This document shows positions 8,274 through 17,409 of a stretch of 64,000 nt of DNA, in pieces. The notes below the pieces were generated by a model. It worked only from the letters and a program-made list of their open reading frames with translations. It had not been told where the DNA came from and did no database searches. This DNA comes from Anaerotignum sp. MSJ-24. GTDB taxonomy: Bacteria > Bacillota > Clostridia > Lachnospirales > Anaerotignaceae. The position numbers and the translations under genes were made by a program. The stretch is taken from positions 18,502 to 82,501 of the forward strand of contig NZ_JAHLPX010000008.1 of NCBI RefSeq assembly GCF_018918145.1, in the 5' to 3' direction. The number at the start of each line of letters is the position of its first letter. Position 1 is the stretch's first letter.

Positions 8274-9311
8274 TTATTTATAGATAGCCATATCCTTTAT
8301 TAATTGGTCTACGTTTTCCTCTTTTGTTGCCCAGTCTGTGCATATACGAACCGCAATGTGGTCGTTGTCCGGCTTTGCCTCTGTTGAGAAAACATATTTT
8401 TTGCTCAATTCGGTATAGGTTTTGTTTGACATAACGAAAAACTGCTGGTTTGTATAGCTGTCATAGTAAAGCTTATAGCCGTTTTCCAAAGCCGCATTTC
8501 TTATTTTTATTGCAAGCCTGTCCGCTCTTTCCGCAAGCTTTAAATAAAGTCCGTCACGGAGAAGCTCCGAGAACTGAACGCCTAAAAGCCAGCCTTTGGC
8601 GAGCATTCCGCCCTTCTGCTTAATCATGTATCGGAAATCCTGTTTAAGAGTATCGTTTGTAATGACAACAGCCTCTCCGAACAATGCACCGCATTTTGTT
8701 CCGCCTATATAAAATACATCGCAGTTTGCGGCTATTGTTTTAAAATCAAGGTCGTTCTTTTCGCTTGCAAGGGCATAGGCAAGCCTTGCACCGTCTATGA
8801 AAAGATACATACCGCATTTTTTGCATACGGCATATATTTCCTCAAGCTCCTTTTTGGTATATATCGTGCCTATTTCCGTTGATTCGGATATGTATACAAG
8901 TTTGGGCTGTGCGATATGCTCATGTGCATCATCTGACCAATGCTTGTTGTAAATCTCTTCTATCATTTTGGCGGTAAGCTTTCCGTTGTCCGAAGGAACG
9001 GCAAAAACCTTGTGTCCCGTTGCTTCGATTGCACCTGTTTCGTGTACGTTTATGTGTCCGGTTGTTGCACAGACAGCACACTGGTACGGTCTTAACGCAG
9101 ATGAAATCACAGTAAGATTTGTCTGGGTTCCGCCTACGAGAAAATGAACGTCCGCACCGGGAGCGTCACATAATTTTTTTATAATATCTCTTGCCTCATC
9201 GCAGTATTCGTCTTCGCCATAGCCGCCGATCTGGTTCATGTTTATTTCGGCAAGCTTTTTGAGTATGCTTTCGTGAGCTCCTTCGTTGTAGTCATTGTTG
9301 AATCTTAGCAT
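8274..9311 (-). CDS. threonine aldolase / beta-eliminating lyase family PLP enzyme
   Basis: Fold-type I PLP enzyme of 345 residues, usual for low-specificity L-threonine aldolases. His90 (stacking on PLP), Asp173 and Arg176 (DGARLA), and the Schiff-base Lys206 in GGTKCGA are all in place. The family cleaves L-threonine or L-allo-threonine to glycine and acetaldehyde; relatives act on other beta-hydroxy amino acids. It is the first gene of a minus-strand pair with a dehydrogenase of unclear substrate and diverges from ssnA across 170 AT-rich bases holding both promoters. No GGAGG-grade site is missing: GAGGTATT precedes the ATG. Confidence 0.85.
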   Translation of the reverse strand: MLRFNNDYNEGAHESILKKLAEINMNQIGGYGEDEYCDEARDIIKKLCDAPGADVHFLVGGTQTNLTVISSALRPYQCAVCATTGHINVHETGAIEATGHKVFAVPSDNGKLTAKMIEEIYNKHWSDDAHEHIAQPKLVYISESTEIGTIYTKKELEEIYAVCKKCGMYLFIDGARLAYALASEKNDLDFKTIAANCDVFYIGGTKCGALFGEAVVITNDTLKQDFRYMIKQKGGMLAKGWLLGVQFSELLRDGLYLKLAERADRLAIKIRNAALENGYKLYYDSYTNQQFFVMSNKTYTELSKKYVFSTEAKPDNDHIAVRICTDWATKEENVDQLIKDMAIYK

Positions 9312-9481
9312 TTAAAATACCTCCGTTTTCTGCAATATGAGTATAACATATATTTCAATGTTTACAAATACCCCAATATAACCTTATTTGCATTGCTTTT
9401 TTTATGAAAATATTATAAAATTTATTTATTGATTAAAAATATTTTTCAGATTAAAAAACTCGGATATTGGAGGGATATTAA

Positions 9482-10813
9482 ATGTTTCTGGTTACAAACG
9501 GACGACTTATCACAAGAGACAGCGAAAATCCTTATTTTGAGGATGGCGGTGTTGTTGTTGAGGGAAATAAAATAGTTGAGGTTGGTGACGATCTTACTCT
9601 TAAGCTTAAATATCCCAATGCTGAAATAATAGACGCACACGGCAATGTTATAATGCCGGCTTTTATAAATGCCCATACGCATATTTACAGTGCGCTTGCA
9701 AGAGGACTTTCGATAAACGGATATAATCCGACTAACTTCTATGAAGTGCTTGATGGTATGTGGTGGAATTTGGATAGAAAGCTCAATCTTGAAGGCACAA
9801 GAGCATCTGCCTATGCAACATATATAGAGTGTATAAAAAATGGTGTTACTACTATTTTTGATCATCATGCAAGCTATTGCGATATACCAGGATCCCTCTT
9901 TGAAATAGCCGATGTGGCAAAGGAGCTTGGTGTAAGAAGCTGTCTGTGCTATGAGGTTAGCGATAGAGACGGCGAATTCAAATGCTCACAGGCAATAAAG
10001 GAAAACTATGACTTTATTAAACATACGATAACTGAGCCTGACGGTATGCTTAAGGCTATGTTCGGTATGCATGCACCGTTCACGCTTTCCGATAAAACGC
10101 TTGAAAAATGCGTTGAAATGAATAACGGAATGACAGGTTTCCATATTCATGTTTCGGAAGGTCCCAACGATGTAGAGGATACATGGGAAAAATACAAAAA
10201 ACGTCCTGTCGAAAGACTTTACGATAAAGGCATTCTCGGCCCTAAAACAATTCTCGGACACTGTATACATGTGAACGAGGCTGAAATGGAGCTTATAAAA
10301 GAAACCGATACAATGGTTGTGAACAATCCTGAATCAAATATGGGCAATGCGGTTGGCTGTTCACCTGTGCTTGACTTTTTTAAGAAGGACATATTGGTTG
10401 GTCTTGGCACAGACGCATATACACATGATATGCTCGAAAGCCTTAAGGCCGCTCTTGCAATACAGCGACATAATGCAAAAATGCCCAATGTCGGCTGGTG
10501 CGAAGCAACGGATATGCTCTTTAAGAACAATGCCGCAATAGGAGCAAGATATTTTGACGAACCTATCGGTATTCTTAAAGCCGGAGCTGCGGCAGATATA
10601 ATCGTTATGGAATATAAGCCGTATACACCGTTCTCCGATAAAAATATCGACGGACATATGATGTTCGGCATGAACGGCAGAAACTGTATTACAACCGTTG
10701 CAAACGGCAGAGTGCTTATGAAAGACAGAGAGCTTATTGGCATAGACGAAGAAAAAATAAATGCAGAAATACTTAAAGCCTCAAAGGATTTATGGAAAAA
10801 GATCAACGGCTGA
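9482..10813 (+). CDS. ssnA: putative aminohydrolase SsnA
   Basis: Amidohydrolase-superfamily protein of 443 residues. The metal-binding HxH is at His65/His67 (NAHTHIYSA), followed by further histidines in the FHIHVSEGP and LGHCIHV segments and the metal Asp in GTDAYTHD. The family resembles guanine deaminase/chlorohydrolase TRZ-type enzymes. In genomes with selenium-dependent molybdenum hydroxylases ssnA usually sits next to ygfK and hydroxylase genes; its substrate is unproven but is thought to be a purine or related heterocycle. GGAGGGA precedes the ATG. The downstream gene ygfK begins 28 bases after the stop. Confidence 0.9.
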   Translation: MFLVTNGRLITRDSENPYFEDGGVVVEGNKIVEVGDDLTLKLKYPNAEIIDAHGNVIMPAFINAHTHIYSALARGLSINGYNPTNFYEVLDGMWWNLDRKLNLEGTRASAYATYIECIKNGVTTIFDHHASYCDIPGSLFEIADVAKELGVRSCLCYEVSDRDGEFKCSQAIKENYDFIKHTITEPDGMLKAMFGMHAPFTLSDKTLEKCVEMNNGMTGFHIHVSEGPNDVEDTWEKYKKRPVERLYDKGILGPKTILGHCIHVNEAEMELIKETDTMVVNNPESNMGNAVGCSPVLDFFKKDILVGLGTDAYTHDMLESLKAALAIQRHNAKMPNVGWCEATDMLFKNNAAIGARYFDEPIGILKAGAAADIIVMEYKPYTPFSDKNIDGHMMFGMNGRNCITTVANGRVLMKDRELIGIDEEKINAEILKASKDLWKKING

Positions 10814-10841
10814 TATATTTAGCGATAAAGGAGAGATAAAT

Positions 10842-13787
10842 ATGGGTGAAAAAATGACACCTATTCCATTAAGACAGCTTTTAAGCTGGGCATTGAAGGA
10901 ATATAAAGCAAACGAAACGGTTTTTGGAATTAACCGCTTTTATAAAAAGAGCAACGACAAAGCATTAAGCATATTCGGAGAAAAGCTTGATTTACCGTTT
11001 GGCCCTGCGGCAGGCCCCAATACACAGCTTGCACAGAATATAATTGCGGCATATTTTGCCGGAGCAAGATTTTTTGAGCTTAAAACCGTACAGGAGATGG
11101 ACGGAGATGAGCTTGCAAAGTGCATAGCAAGACCTTGTATTCTTGCCGACGACGAAGGCTATAACTGCGAGTGGTCAACAGAGCTTACGGTTACACAGGC
11201 AGTGGACGAATATGTTAAGGCATGGATGCTTATAAAGGTTCTAAGCGATGCACTCGGAATCGGTGACGCTGACGGAGTTGTGTTCAACATGAGTGTCGGC
11301 TATGACCTTAAGGGCATAAAGGGTGAAAAGGTAGATAAATTTATAGATGGATTAAAAAATGCGGAAACATTGCCTTATTGGATTGGCTATAAGGCTATTT
11401 TAAGAGAGGCATTTCCTGATAAAGGAATGCTTATAAGTAAAATTTCACCTAATATATGCAATAGTGTGACTCTTTCAACACTTCACGGATGTCCTCCCGA
11501 TGAAATCGAAAGAATAGCTTCATATCTTATCACAGAGAAAAAGCTTAATACCTTTGTTAAGTGCAATCCAACTCTTTTAGGCTATAAAACGGCAAGAGAA
11601 ACACTTGATTCAATGGGCTATGACTATATAGCCTTTGATGAACACCATTTCAATGAGGATTTGCAGTATGAAGACGCAATTCCCATGTTTACACGGCTTA
11701 AAAAGCTTGCAGAGGACAACGGGCTTGAGTTCGGTCTTAAGCTTTCAAATACATTCCCGGTTGATGTCAAGGCCGGAGAGCTTCCTTCCGAAGAAATGTA
11801 TATGAGCGGAAAGGCTCTTTATCCTTTAACAATAGAAATGGCAAACAGAATTTCAAAGGCGTTTGACGGAAAGATGAGAATAAGCTATTCCGGCGGTGCT
11901 GATTATTTCAACATAAATAAGCTTTTTGAGGCAGGCATATGGCCTGTTACCGTTGCAACAACAATACTTAAGCCGGGCGGATACCAGAGATTGACACAGA
12001 TGGCGGAAAGCCTTGAAAAATGCGAGTTTAAGGATTTTGACGGTGTAAACTGCGATATGGTTGCAGAGCTTTCGGAAAAAGCAAAAACCGATATTCACCA
12101 TGTAAAGCCGGTTAAACCTATTCCCAACAGAAAGCTTGATAAGGAAGTTCCGCTTATTAACTGTTTTACAGCACCTTGTAAGGGTGGCTGTCCAATAGGT
12201 CAGGATATTCCAGAATATATAGAATTATGTAAAAAAGGTCTTTACACAGAGGCGCTTGAGGTTATTACGGCTAAAAATCCTCTTCCGTTCATTACGGGAA
12301 CAATCTGTTCACACCGCTGTATGAGCAAATGCACAAGAAACTTCTATGAAGAGTCTGTGCTTATAAGAGGAACAAAGCTTACTGCGGCTGAAAACGGATA
12401 TGCACAGTTAATGGAAAAGCTTGATACACCTGTGGCTTCATCGGATAAAAATGTAGCGATAGTCGGCGGCGGCCCGACAGGTATTGCGGCGGCGTTCTTC
12501 CTCGGAAGAGAAGGAATAAAGGCTACAATATTCGAGAAGGAAGGCAAGCTCGGCGGTATTGTAAGAAACGTAATTCCTTCTTTCAGAATAAGTGATGAGG
12601 CTATCGACAACGATATTAAGCTTATGGAAAAAATGGGTGCCGAAATTAAGCTTAATACACCTGCTCCGTCATTAAATGAGCTTAAGGAAGCAGGCTATAC
12701 ACATATTCTTTATTGCGTCGGAGCCGAAAAGCCCGGTAAGCTTGATATAGACAGTATTAATGTAATAGAATTCCTCAAAAAGGTTAAAGCCGGAGAAACA
12801 GCCGGATACGGTAAGAACATAGCCGTAATCGGTGGTGGAAATACCGCAATGGACGCAGCAAGAGCCGCAAAACGCTGTGACGGTGTTGAAAATGTATATA
12901 TTGTATACAGACGTACGAAGAAATATATGCCGGCCGATGAAGAGGAGCTTATGCTTGCACAGTATGACGGAGTTAAGTTTGTTGAGCTTGCCGCACCGGT
13001 TAAGCATGAAAACGGAAAGCTTACAGTCAGAAAAATGGTTCTCGGCGAGCCGGACGAAAGCGGCAGAAGAAGTCCTGTTGAAACAGATGAGCTTTATGAT
13101 ATAGACGCAGATATGGTTATTGTGGCAGTAGGTGAAGCCGTTGACAGCGAATATTTTGAGGCACAGGGAATTGCCGTTGATAAAAAGGGCAGACCTTCCT
13201 TCTGTACAAATGTGCAGAATGTATATGTTGCCGGAGATGCATTCAGAGGACCTGCAACAGTTGTTGAAGGCATAGCCGATGCAAAGAAATTTGTTGAGGA
13301 GATAACAGGAAAAGAGATAACAGCTGTTATTCCCGAAGAGGCAAAGCAGACAGAGGAAGAGGCAGTCGCAAAGAAGGGTATTCTTTCAATGCCGAAGGCC
13401 TGCGAAGGCGACAGATGTCTTGCATGCAATGTAGTTTGCGAATGCTGCGTGGATGTGTGTCCCAACAGAGCCAATGTGGTTGTAAATGTTGAAGGTGTAG
13501 GAAAGCAGATAGTTCATGTTGACCGTTTATGCAACGAATGTGGTAACTGTAAAACATTCTGTCCGTATAATTCCGCACCTTATAAGGATAAATTTACAAT
13601 ATTCAGAAGCGAAAAGGATTTTAACGAGAGTACAAACAGAGGATGTTTACCTTTAGGCGGAACAAGATTCAAGGTTCGTCTGAATGATGTAAGAATATAT
13701 GATATATCCAAGAGTAACGACCTTGATAAGAATATTGAGCTTCTTCTTGTAACAATTCAGGATAAGCATAAATATTTGCTCGGATAA
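10842..13787 (+). CDS. ygfK: putative selenate reductase / oxidoreductase subunit YgfK
   Basis: Large multidomain iron-sulfur flavoprotein. GGAG just before the ATG at 10842 rules out the longer in-frame reading that starts inside ssnA, giving 981 residues. Domain order: an N-terminal dihydropyrimidine/dihydroorotate dehydrogenase-like TIM barrel (about 1-400, FGPAAGPN), a GltD-like cysteine cluster (about 440-530), an FAD-binding Rossmann motif (VGGGPTG), an NAD(P) motif (IGGGNTAMDAARA), and a C-terminal ferredoxin domain with two Cys clusters (CLACNVVCECC; CNECGNCKTFC). YgfK is found with SsnA and selenium-linked hydroxylases; the name selenate reductase is historical and the physiological electron donor role is inferred. 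Confidence 0.92.
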   Translation: MGEKMTPIPLRQLLSWALKEYKANETVFGINRFYKKSNDKALSIFGEKLDLPFGPAAGPNTQLAQNIIAAYFAGARFFELKTVQEMDGDELAKCIARPCILADDEGYNCEWSTELTVTQAVDEYVKAWMLIKVLSDALGIGDADGVVFNMSVGYDLKGIKGEKVDKFIDGLKNAETLPYWIGYKAILREAFPDKGMLISKISPNICNSVTLSTLHGCPPDEIERIASYLITEKKLNTFVKCNPTLLGYKTARETLDSMGYDYIAFDEHHFNEDLQYEDAIPMFTRLKKLAEDNGLEFGLKLSNTFPVDVKAGELPSEEMYMSGKALYPLTIEMANRISKAFDGKMRISYSGGADYFNINKLFEAGIWPVTVATTILKPGGYQRLTQMAESLEKCEFKDFDGVNCDMVAELSEKAKTDIHHVKPVKPIPNRKLDKEVPLINCFTAPCKGGCPIGQDIPEYIELCKKGLYTEALEVITAKNPLPFITGTICSHRCMSKCTRNFYEESVLIRGTKLTAAENGYAQLMEKLDTPVASSDKNVAIVGGGPTGIAAAFFLGREGIKATIFEKEGKLGGIVRNVIPSFRISDEAIDNDIKLMEKMGAEIKLNTPAPSLNELKEAGYTHILYCVGAEKPGKLDIDSINVIEFLKKVKAGETAGYGKNIAVIGGGNTAMDAARAAKRCDGVENVYIVYRRTKKYMPADEEELMLAQYDGVKFVELAAPVKHENGKLTVRKMVLGEPDESGRRSPVETDELYDIDADMVIVAVGEAVDSEYFEAQGIAVDKKGRPSFCTNVQNVYVAGDAFRGPATVVEGIADAKKFVEEITGKEITAVIPEEAKQTEEEAVAKKGILSMPKACEGDRCLACNVVCECCVDVCPNRANVVVNVEGVGKQIVHVDRLCNECGNCKTFCPYNSAPYKDKFTIFRSEKDFNESTNRGCLPLGGTRFKVRLNDVRIYDISKSNDLDKNIELLLVTIQDKHKYLLG

Positions 13788-13803
13788 CAGAATATAAAAA
13801 GAT

Positions 13804-13839
13804 AATCCTGTATTGCAAATCGCAATACAGGATTTTTTT
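13804..13839. terminator. intrinsic terminator after ygfK
   Basis: Perfect 13-bp stem aatcctgtattgc/gcaatacaggatt with a 5-base loop, then seven T. It overlaps the stop end of the convergent HTH gene. Confidence 0.92.
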
Positions 13840-15310
13840 ATTTACATAAGTCGTTAAGTTCGTTAAGTGAAAGCATTTTGTAAACCATACCGCCGTATCT
13901 GTCCATAAAGGACTGAAGAGCCTCTGCCGGATAGTGTGTGCATATAGGCAGGTCTTTTATAGATGCTACCGCATCGGTAATGTTGTTTATAAGTGATTCG
14001 TTCAGTATGCTGTAAAATTGAGGTCCCATTTTGGTATAGAAATGCTTTGTATTTTTGAGGAAAAGCTTTTTATGATTATTAAACATGGCAAAATAGTAAT
14101 TCTGCTGAGGATAGTTTATATTTTCATCATCAATAACATAGAAATTAAGATTGGGGTTTTTCTTGCACATTTCAAGTACATGCTTGATATGTGCTTCTCT
14201 CTCGCTTACGGACATACGGTGAAGAATGTCTGTGAAATACAATTCTCCGTCATCAATATATTTGAGTATTGTGGATTTAAGTATGAAGAAATCCGCTTTT
14301 TCCTTTGAAAATATATCATCCCATGTTACTATCAGCTTTCTTAAAAACTTTTCCGTTGATTCGTCAAAGCCCTGTTCGTAGGCTGATTTTACGATAGAAT
14401 CAATGAGTTCCGGCGGTACAAGAAATTCAAAGCCTCTTGCCATGAACATCTGAAAATCGCCATATGCGTAAAAGCTGCTGCGGTAACCTGTCTGCATCAT
14501 TTCCTTTGCGGTAGTGGCAATTATGAGCATATGGTTTATTCTGAAAAGAGCCTTTGTACGCTCATAAATGGTCTGAACCTTTTCTGGATCGTTTATTATT
14601 ACGGCAACGGATATGTTTCCGTGTCCGTCCGTAGGACAGATTACAGCAATTTTATCCTTTATTACTATTATATTCTGGTTTCCGAAGCCGGAATTGTCAT
14701 AAAAATCAAAGGATATGTAATGATATTTATTTATTAAATTATACAGAGAGAAAAAGTCCTTTTTTGAGACATTTTCTGTTGCTATTCCGAGTTTTACATG
14801 AATAGGTGAGTTAACAATCGGATTGTCGGATAATTCGCTTGTGTTTATATAATCAAATATATTGAAAGTACAGAGCATTTCGACCGGTTCTGCCGATGAG
14901 TATAAAATATTGAAAAGTTCCTTGTCAAAAAAATCCGAAAGCTCACGCTGATAAACAAGAGTTCTTGTGTTATAGGTTGTTTTTCTTCCGGGAGCCTCGG
15001 ATTCGCCTTCGGACTTTTTGAATGCGTCCTTAAGGGCATTATATAAGTAGTTTTCCAGCTTATCTTCGGATATGACCACAGAAAATTCGGAACAGAAGCT
15101 GCTAAGCTCGTTCTGATTGATTATTTCGTCCGAAAACAGCTTTGCAAGGTTTCGGTTTACTTCGTTGGAAACACGTCCGGCAGGAAGTTTTGACTTGTTG
15201 CACCATTTGCTTATATATGAAACATCGTAACCGAGATTATCTGCGACAGTTGACATTTTTATATCGGTAAACTTGATAAGTGTTTTCAATAATTCTCCGT
15301 ATCTGCTCAT
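13838..15310 (-). CDS. large HTH transcriptional regulator of unknown signal
   Basis: The 490-residue protein has an N-terminal helix-turn-helix (about 15-50; KMSTVADNLGYDVSYISKWC) followed by about 420 residues with no domain I recognise. The C-terminal part is mixed alpha/beta, without membrane helices or metal clusters. The start is either GTG at 15319 or ATG at 15310; AGGCGGTG lies six bases before the ATG, so ATG is used. It diverges from the CoA-transferase gene over about 280 AT-rich bases, suggesting that it regulates that gene in response to a fermentation intermediate; this is inference. Confidence 0.65.
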   Translation of the reverse strand: MSRYGELLKTLIKFTDIKMSTVADNLGYDVSYISKWCNKSKLPAGRVSNEVNRNLAKLFSDEIINQNELSSFCSEFSVVISEDKLENYLYNALKDAFKKSEGESEAPGRKTTYNTRTLVYQRELSDFFDKELFNILYSSAEPVEMLCTFNIFDYINTSELSDNPIVNSPIHVKLGIATENVSKKDFFSLYNLINKYHYISFDFYDNSGFGNQNIIVIKDKIAVICPTDGHGNISVAVIINDPEKVQTIYERTKALFRINHMLIIATTAKEMMQTGYRSSFYAYGDFQMFMARGFEFLVPPELIDSIVKSAYEQGFDESTEKFLRKLIVTWDDIFSKEKADFFILKSTILKYIDDGELYFTDILHRMSVSEREAHIKHVLEMCKKNPNLNFYVIDDENINYPQQNYYFAMFNNHKKLFLKNTKHFYTKMGPQFYSILNESLINNITDAVASIKDLPICTHYPAEALQSFMDRYGGMVYKMLSLNELNDLCK

Positions 15311-15592
15311 TGCAATCACCGCCTTTTTATTATTTATTAAGTATATATATATTTATAATTCAAAACAATGCGTTTGTAAATATATATATCAATTATTTTG
15401 TCAAATTGAATTAAAATTGAGTCAAAAATTCATATTAATGCAAGTTGATTAAAGCAAATGCCGTTTGATTTCATTCCAAATAACGGATTACTATTCTATA
15501 ATAATAAAAAATACAGACAGTTTATTGAATAAATTCAAAAAATGATTAGAGATAATAAGGGGAATATTATCGCTGAAGGAGGAAGTATTGAG

Positions 15593-17152
15593 ATGAGAAA
15601 AGTAAAAGTATTAACTGCATCAGAGGCAGCTATGCTCGTTAAAGACGGTGATTCCGTTGCAACAGGCGGTTTCGTAGGAAGCGGAAGCCCTGAAACACTT
15701 TCAAAGGCTATTGAGGCAAGATTCCTTGAAACAGGTTCACCTAAAAACCTTACCTATATATACGCAGCCGGACAGGGAAACCGTGATGGCAGAGGTTCAG
15801 ACCATTTTGCACATGAAGGTCTTGTAAAAAAAGTAATCGCAGGTCACTGGAACATGGCTCCGAAGCTTGGCCAGCTTGCTTTTGAAAATAAAATCGAAGC
15901 TTATAACCTTCCTCAGGGTATTATCTGCCAGATGTACAGAGATATGGCGGCTAAAAAAATCGGAACTATATCTAATGTCGGTATAGGAACATTTGCCGAT
16001 CCCAGAATAGAAGGCGGTAAAATCAATGATGTTACAAAAGAGGAGCTTGTTGAGGTAATCAATATTCACGGACAGGAGCTTCTTTTATATAAACCTTTCC
16101 CTATCAATGTATGCTTACTCAGAGGAACATATGCAGATGAAACAGGCAATGTTTCACTCCAGAAAGAAGTTACACCCTGCGATGCGCTTTCAATGGCACA
16201 GGCAACAAGAAACAACGGCGGTATTGTAATATTCCAGGTTGAAAAGGTTGTTGCGGCAGGTTCACTTGATCCTAAGCTTGTAAAGGTTCCCGGAATACTT
16301 GTTGACGCTGTTGTTGTAAGTGAGCCTATTGACCATCAGCAGTGCTTTGACTGCGAATATGACCCTACATTTACAGGTGAGGCAAGAGCGGTTGCAGGCG
16401 GAAATACAGAAATGGCACCTCTTACAGCTAAAAAGATTATCGGACGTCGTGCCGCTATGGAGCTTACGGAAGGCTCTGTTGTAAACCTTGGTATCGGTGT
16501 TCCCGAATATGTTTCTATGGTTGCAAATGAAGAAGGCATAGGCGATTATATGACACTTACCGTTGAGGCAGGCCCTGTCGGCGGTATTCCTATGGGTGGA
16601 ACACAGTTTGGTGCATCAAGAAATGCAGACTGCTATTTTGACCAGAGCTTTATGTTCGACTTCTATGACGGCGGCGGTATTGACATTGCATACCTCGGAC
16701 TTGCGCAGGCAGACGAAACAGGTAACGTAAACGTAAGTAAATTCGGCACAAGAGTATCAGGCTGCGGCGGATTTATCAATATTTCACAGAATGCAAAGAA
16801 GGTATGCTTCTGCGGAACATTCACAGCCGGCGGACTTAAAACAAAAATCGAAAACGGCAAGCTTGTAATAACAAACGAAGGCAAGGAAAGCAAATTCGTT
16901 AAAGAAGTACAGCAGATTACATTCAGCGGCAAATATGCTGCCGAGGCATCAAAGCCCGTACTCTATATAACAGAAAGAGCTGTATTCGAGCTTAGAAAAG
17001 ACGGTGTATATCTTAAGGAAGTAGCACCCGGAATAGATATAAAGACACAGATAACAGACCTTATGGGCTTCGAGCCGAAAACAGACGGCGAAGTTAAGTT
17101 AATGGACAGCAGAATTTTCTGCGAGGAAAAAATGGGACTTGCAAATAAATAA
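15593..17152 (+). CDS. acyl-CoA:acetate CoA-transferase (propionate CoA-transferase type)
   Basis: Family I CoA-transferase with fused alpha and beta halves, 519 residues from the ATG at 15593, which has AAGGAGGA nine bases before it; the longer in-frame reading from 15542 lacks a site. The N-terminal half has GGFVGSGSPE; the C-terminal half has GIGVPEYV and TVEAGPVGG, whose Glu is the residue expected to carry the covalent CoA thioester. This is the layout of clostridial propionate CoA-transferase and E. coli YdiF. It moves CoA between short-chain acids and acetate in fermentation. Codon use looks optimised for high expression. A terminator follows. Confidence 0.88.
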   Translation: MRKVKVLTASEAAMLVKDGDSVATGGFVGSGSPETLSKAIEARFLETGSPKNLTYIYAAGQGNRDGRGSDHFAHEGLVKKVIAGHWNMAPKLGQLAFENKIEAYNLPQGIICQMYRDMAAKKIGTISNVGIGTFADPRIEGGKINDVTKEELVEVINIHGQELLLYKPFPINVCLLRGTYADETGNVSLQKEVTPCDALSMAQATRNNGGIVIFQVEKVVAAGSLDPKLVKVPGILVDAVVVSEPIDHQQCFDCEYDPTFTGEARAVAGGNTEMAPLTAKKIIGRRAAMELTEGSVVNLGIGVPEYVSMVANEEGIGDYMTLTVEAGPVGGIPMGGTQFGASRNADCYFDQSFMFDFYDGGGIDIAYLGLAQADETGNVNVSKFGTRVSGCGGFINISQNAKKVCFCGTFTAGGLKTKIENGKLVITNEGKESKFVKEVQQITFSGKYAAEASKPVLYITERAVFELRKDGVYLKEVAPGIDIKTQITDLMGFEPKTDGEVKLMDSRIFCEEKMGLANK

Positions 17153-17211
17153 GTTTATATAAGTAATTTATATAGATATTTCCGAAAGGGAATAAGTTTG
17201 GGGAAAGAGAG

Positions 17212-17241
17212 AGGATACCGGAATTTAGGTATCCTTTTTCG
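17212..17241 (+). terminator. intrinsic terminator of the CoA-transferase gene
   Basis: 8-bp stem aggatacc/ggtatcct, loop of eight, then TTTTTC. Confidence 0.75.
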
Positions 17242-17250
17242 TATACATTC

Positions 17251-17352
17251 ATTAGGAAGGTTAGGCGAAACACTAATGCACTTGTAGGAACAGGCGTAGA
17301 TTTGCCTCGTTTCTGGGATTTTGTTGAAGAAAATCTTAAAACATTGAATTAA
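17251..17352 (+). pseudogene. possible C-terminal gene remnant
   Basis: A short open frame without start codon or ribosome binding site ends at the TAA at 17350-17352. Its last 30 codons read like a genuine protein end (NTNALVGTGVDLP, then RFWDFVEENLKTLN). I do not recognise the family. It may be what is left of a gene deleted between the CoA-transferase and the lipoprotein; chance cannot be excluded. Confidence 0.3.
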
Positions 17353-17359
17353 TCAAAAA

Positions 17360-17391
17360 ACAGCGCAGCAGTCAATAAACTGCTGTGCTGT
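17360..17391. terminator. bidirectional intrinsic terminator
   Basis: 12-bp stem acagcgcagcag/ctgctgtgctgt with one G-U, A-run before and T-run after. It ends the lipoprotein gene on the minus strand. Confidence 0.85.
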
Positions 17392-17409
17392 TTTTGTCTG
17401 TCAAAAGAT

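Noticed and set aside
10219..10806. Antisense frame opposite ssnA
   Set aside because: No ribosome binding site and no recognisable motif; ssnA is certain on the other strand.
10761..10841. Extended N-terminus of YgfK beginning inside ssnA
   Set aside because: A GGAG site and ATG at 10842 give the normal family start; the extra residues have no family counterpart.
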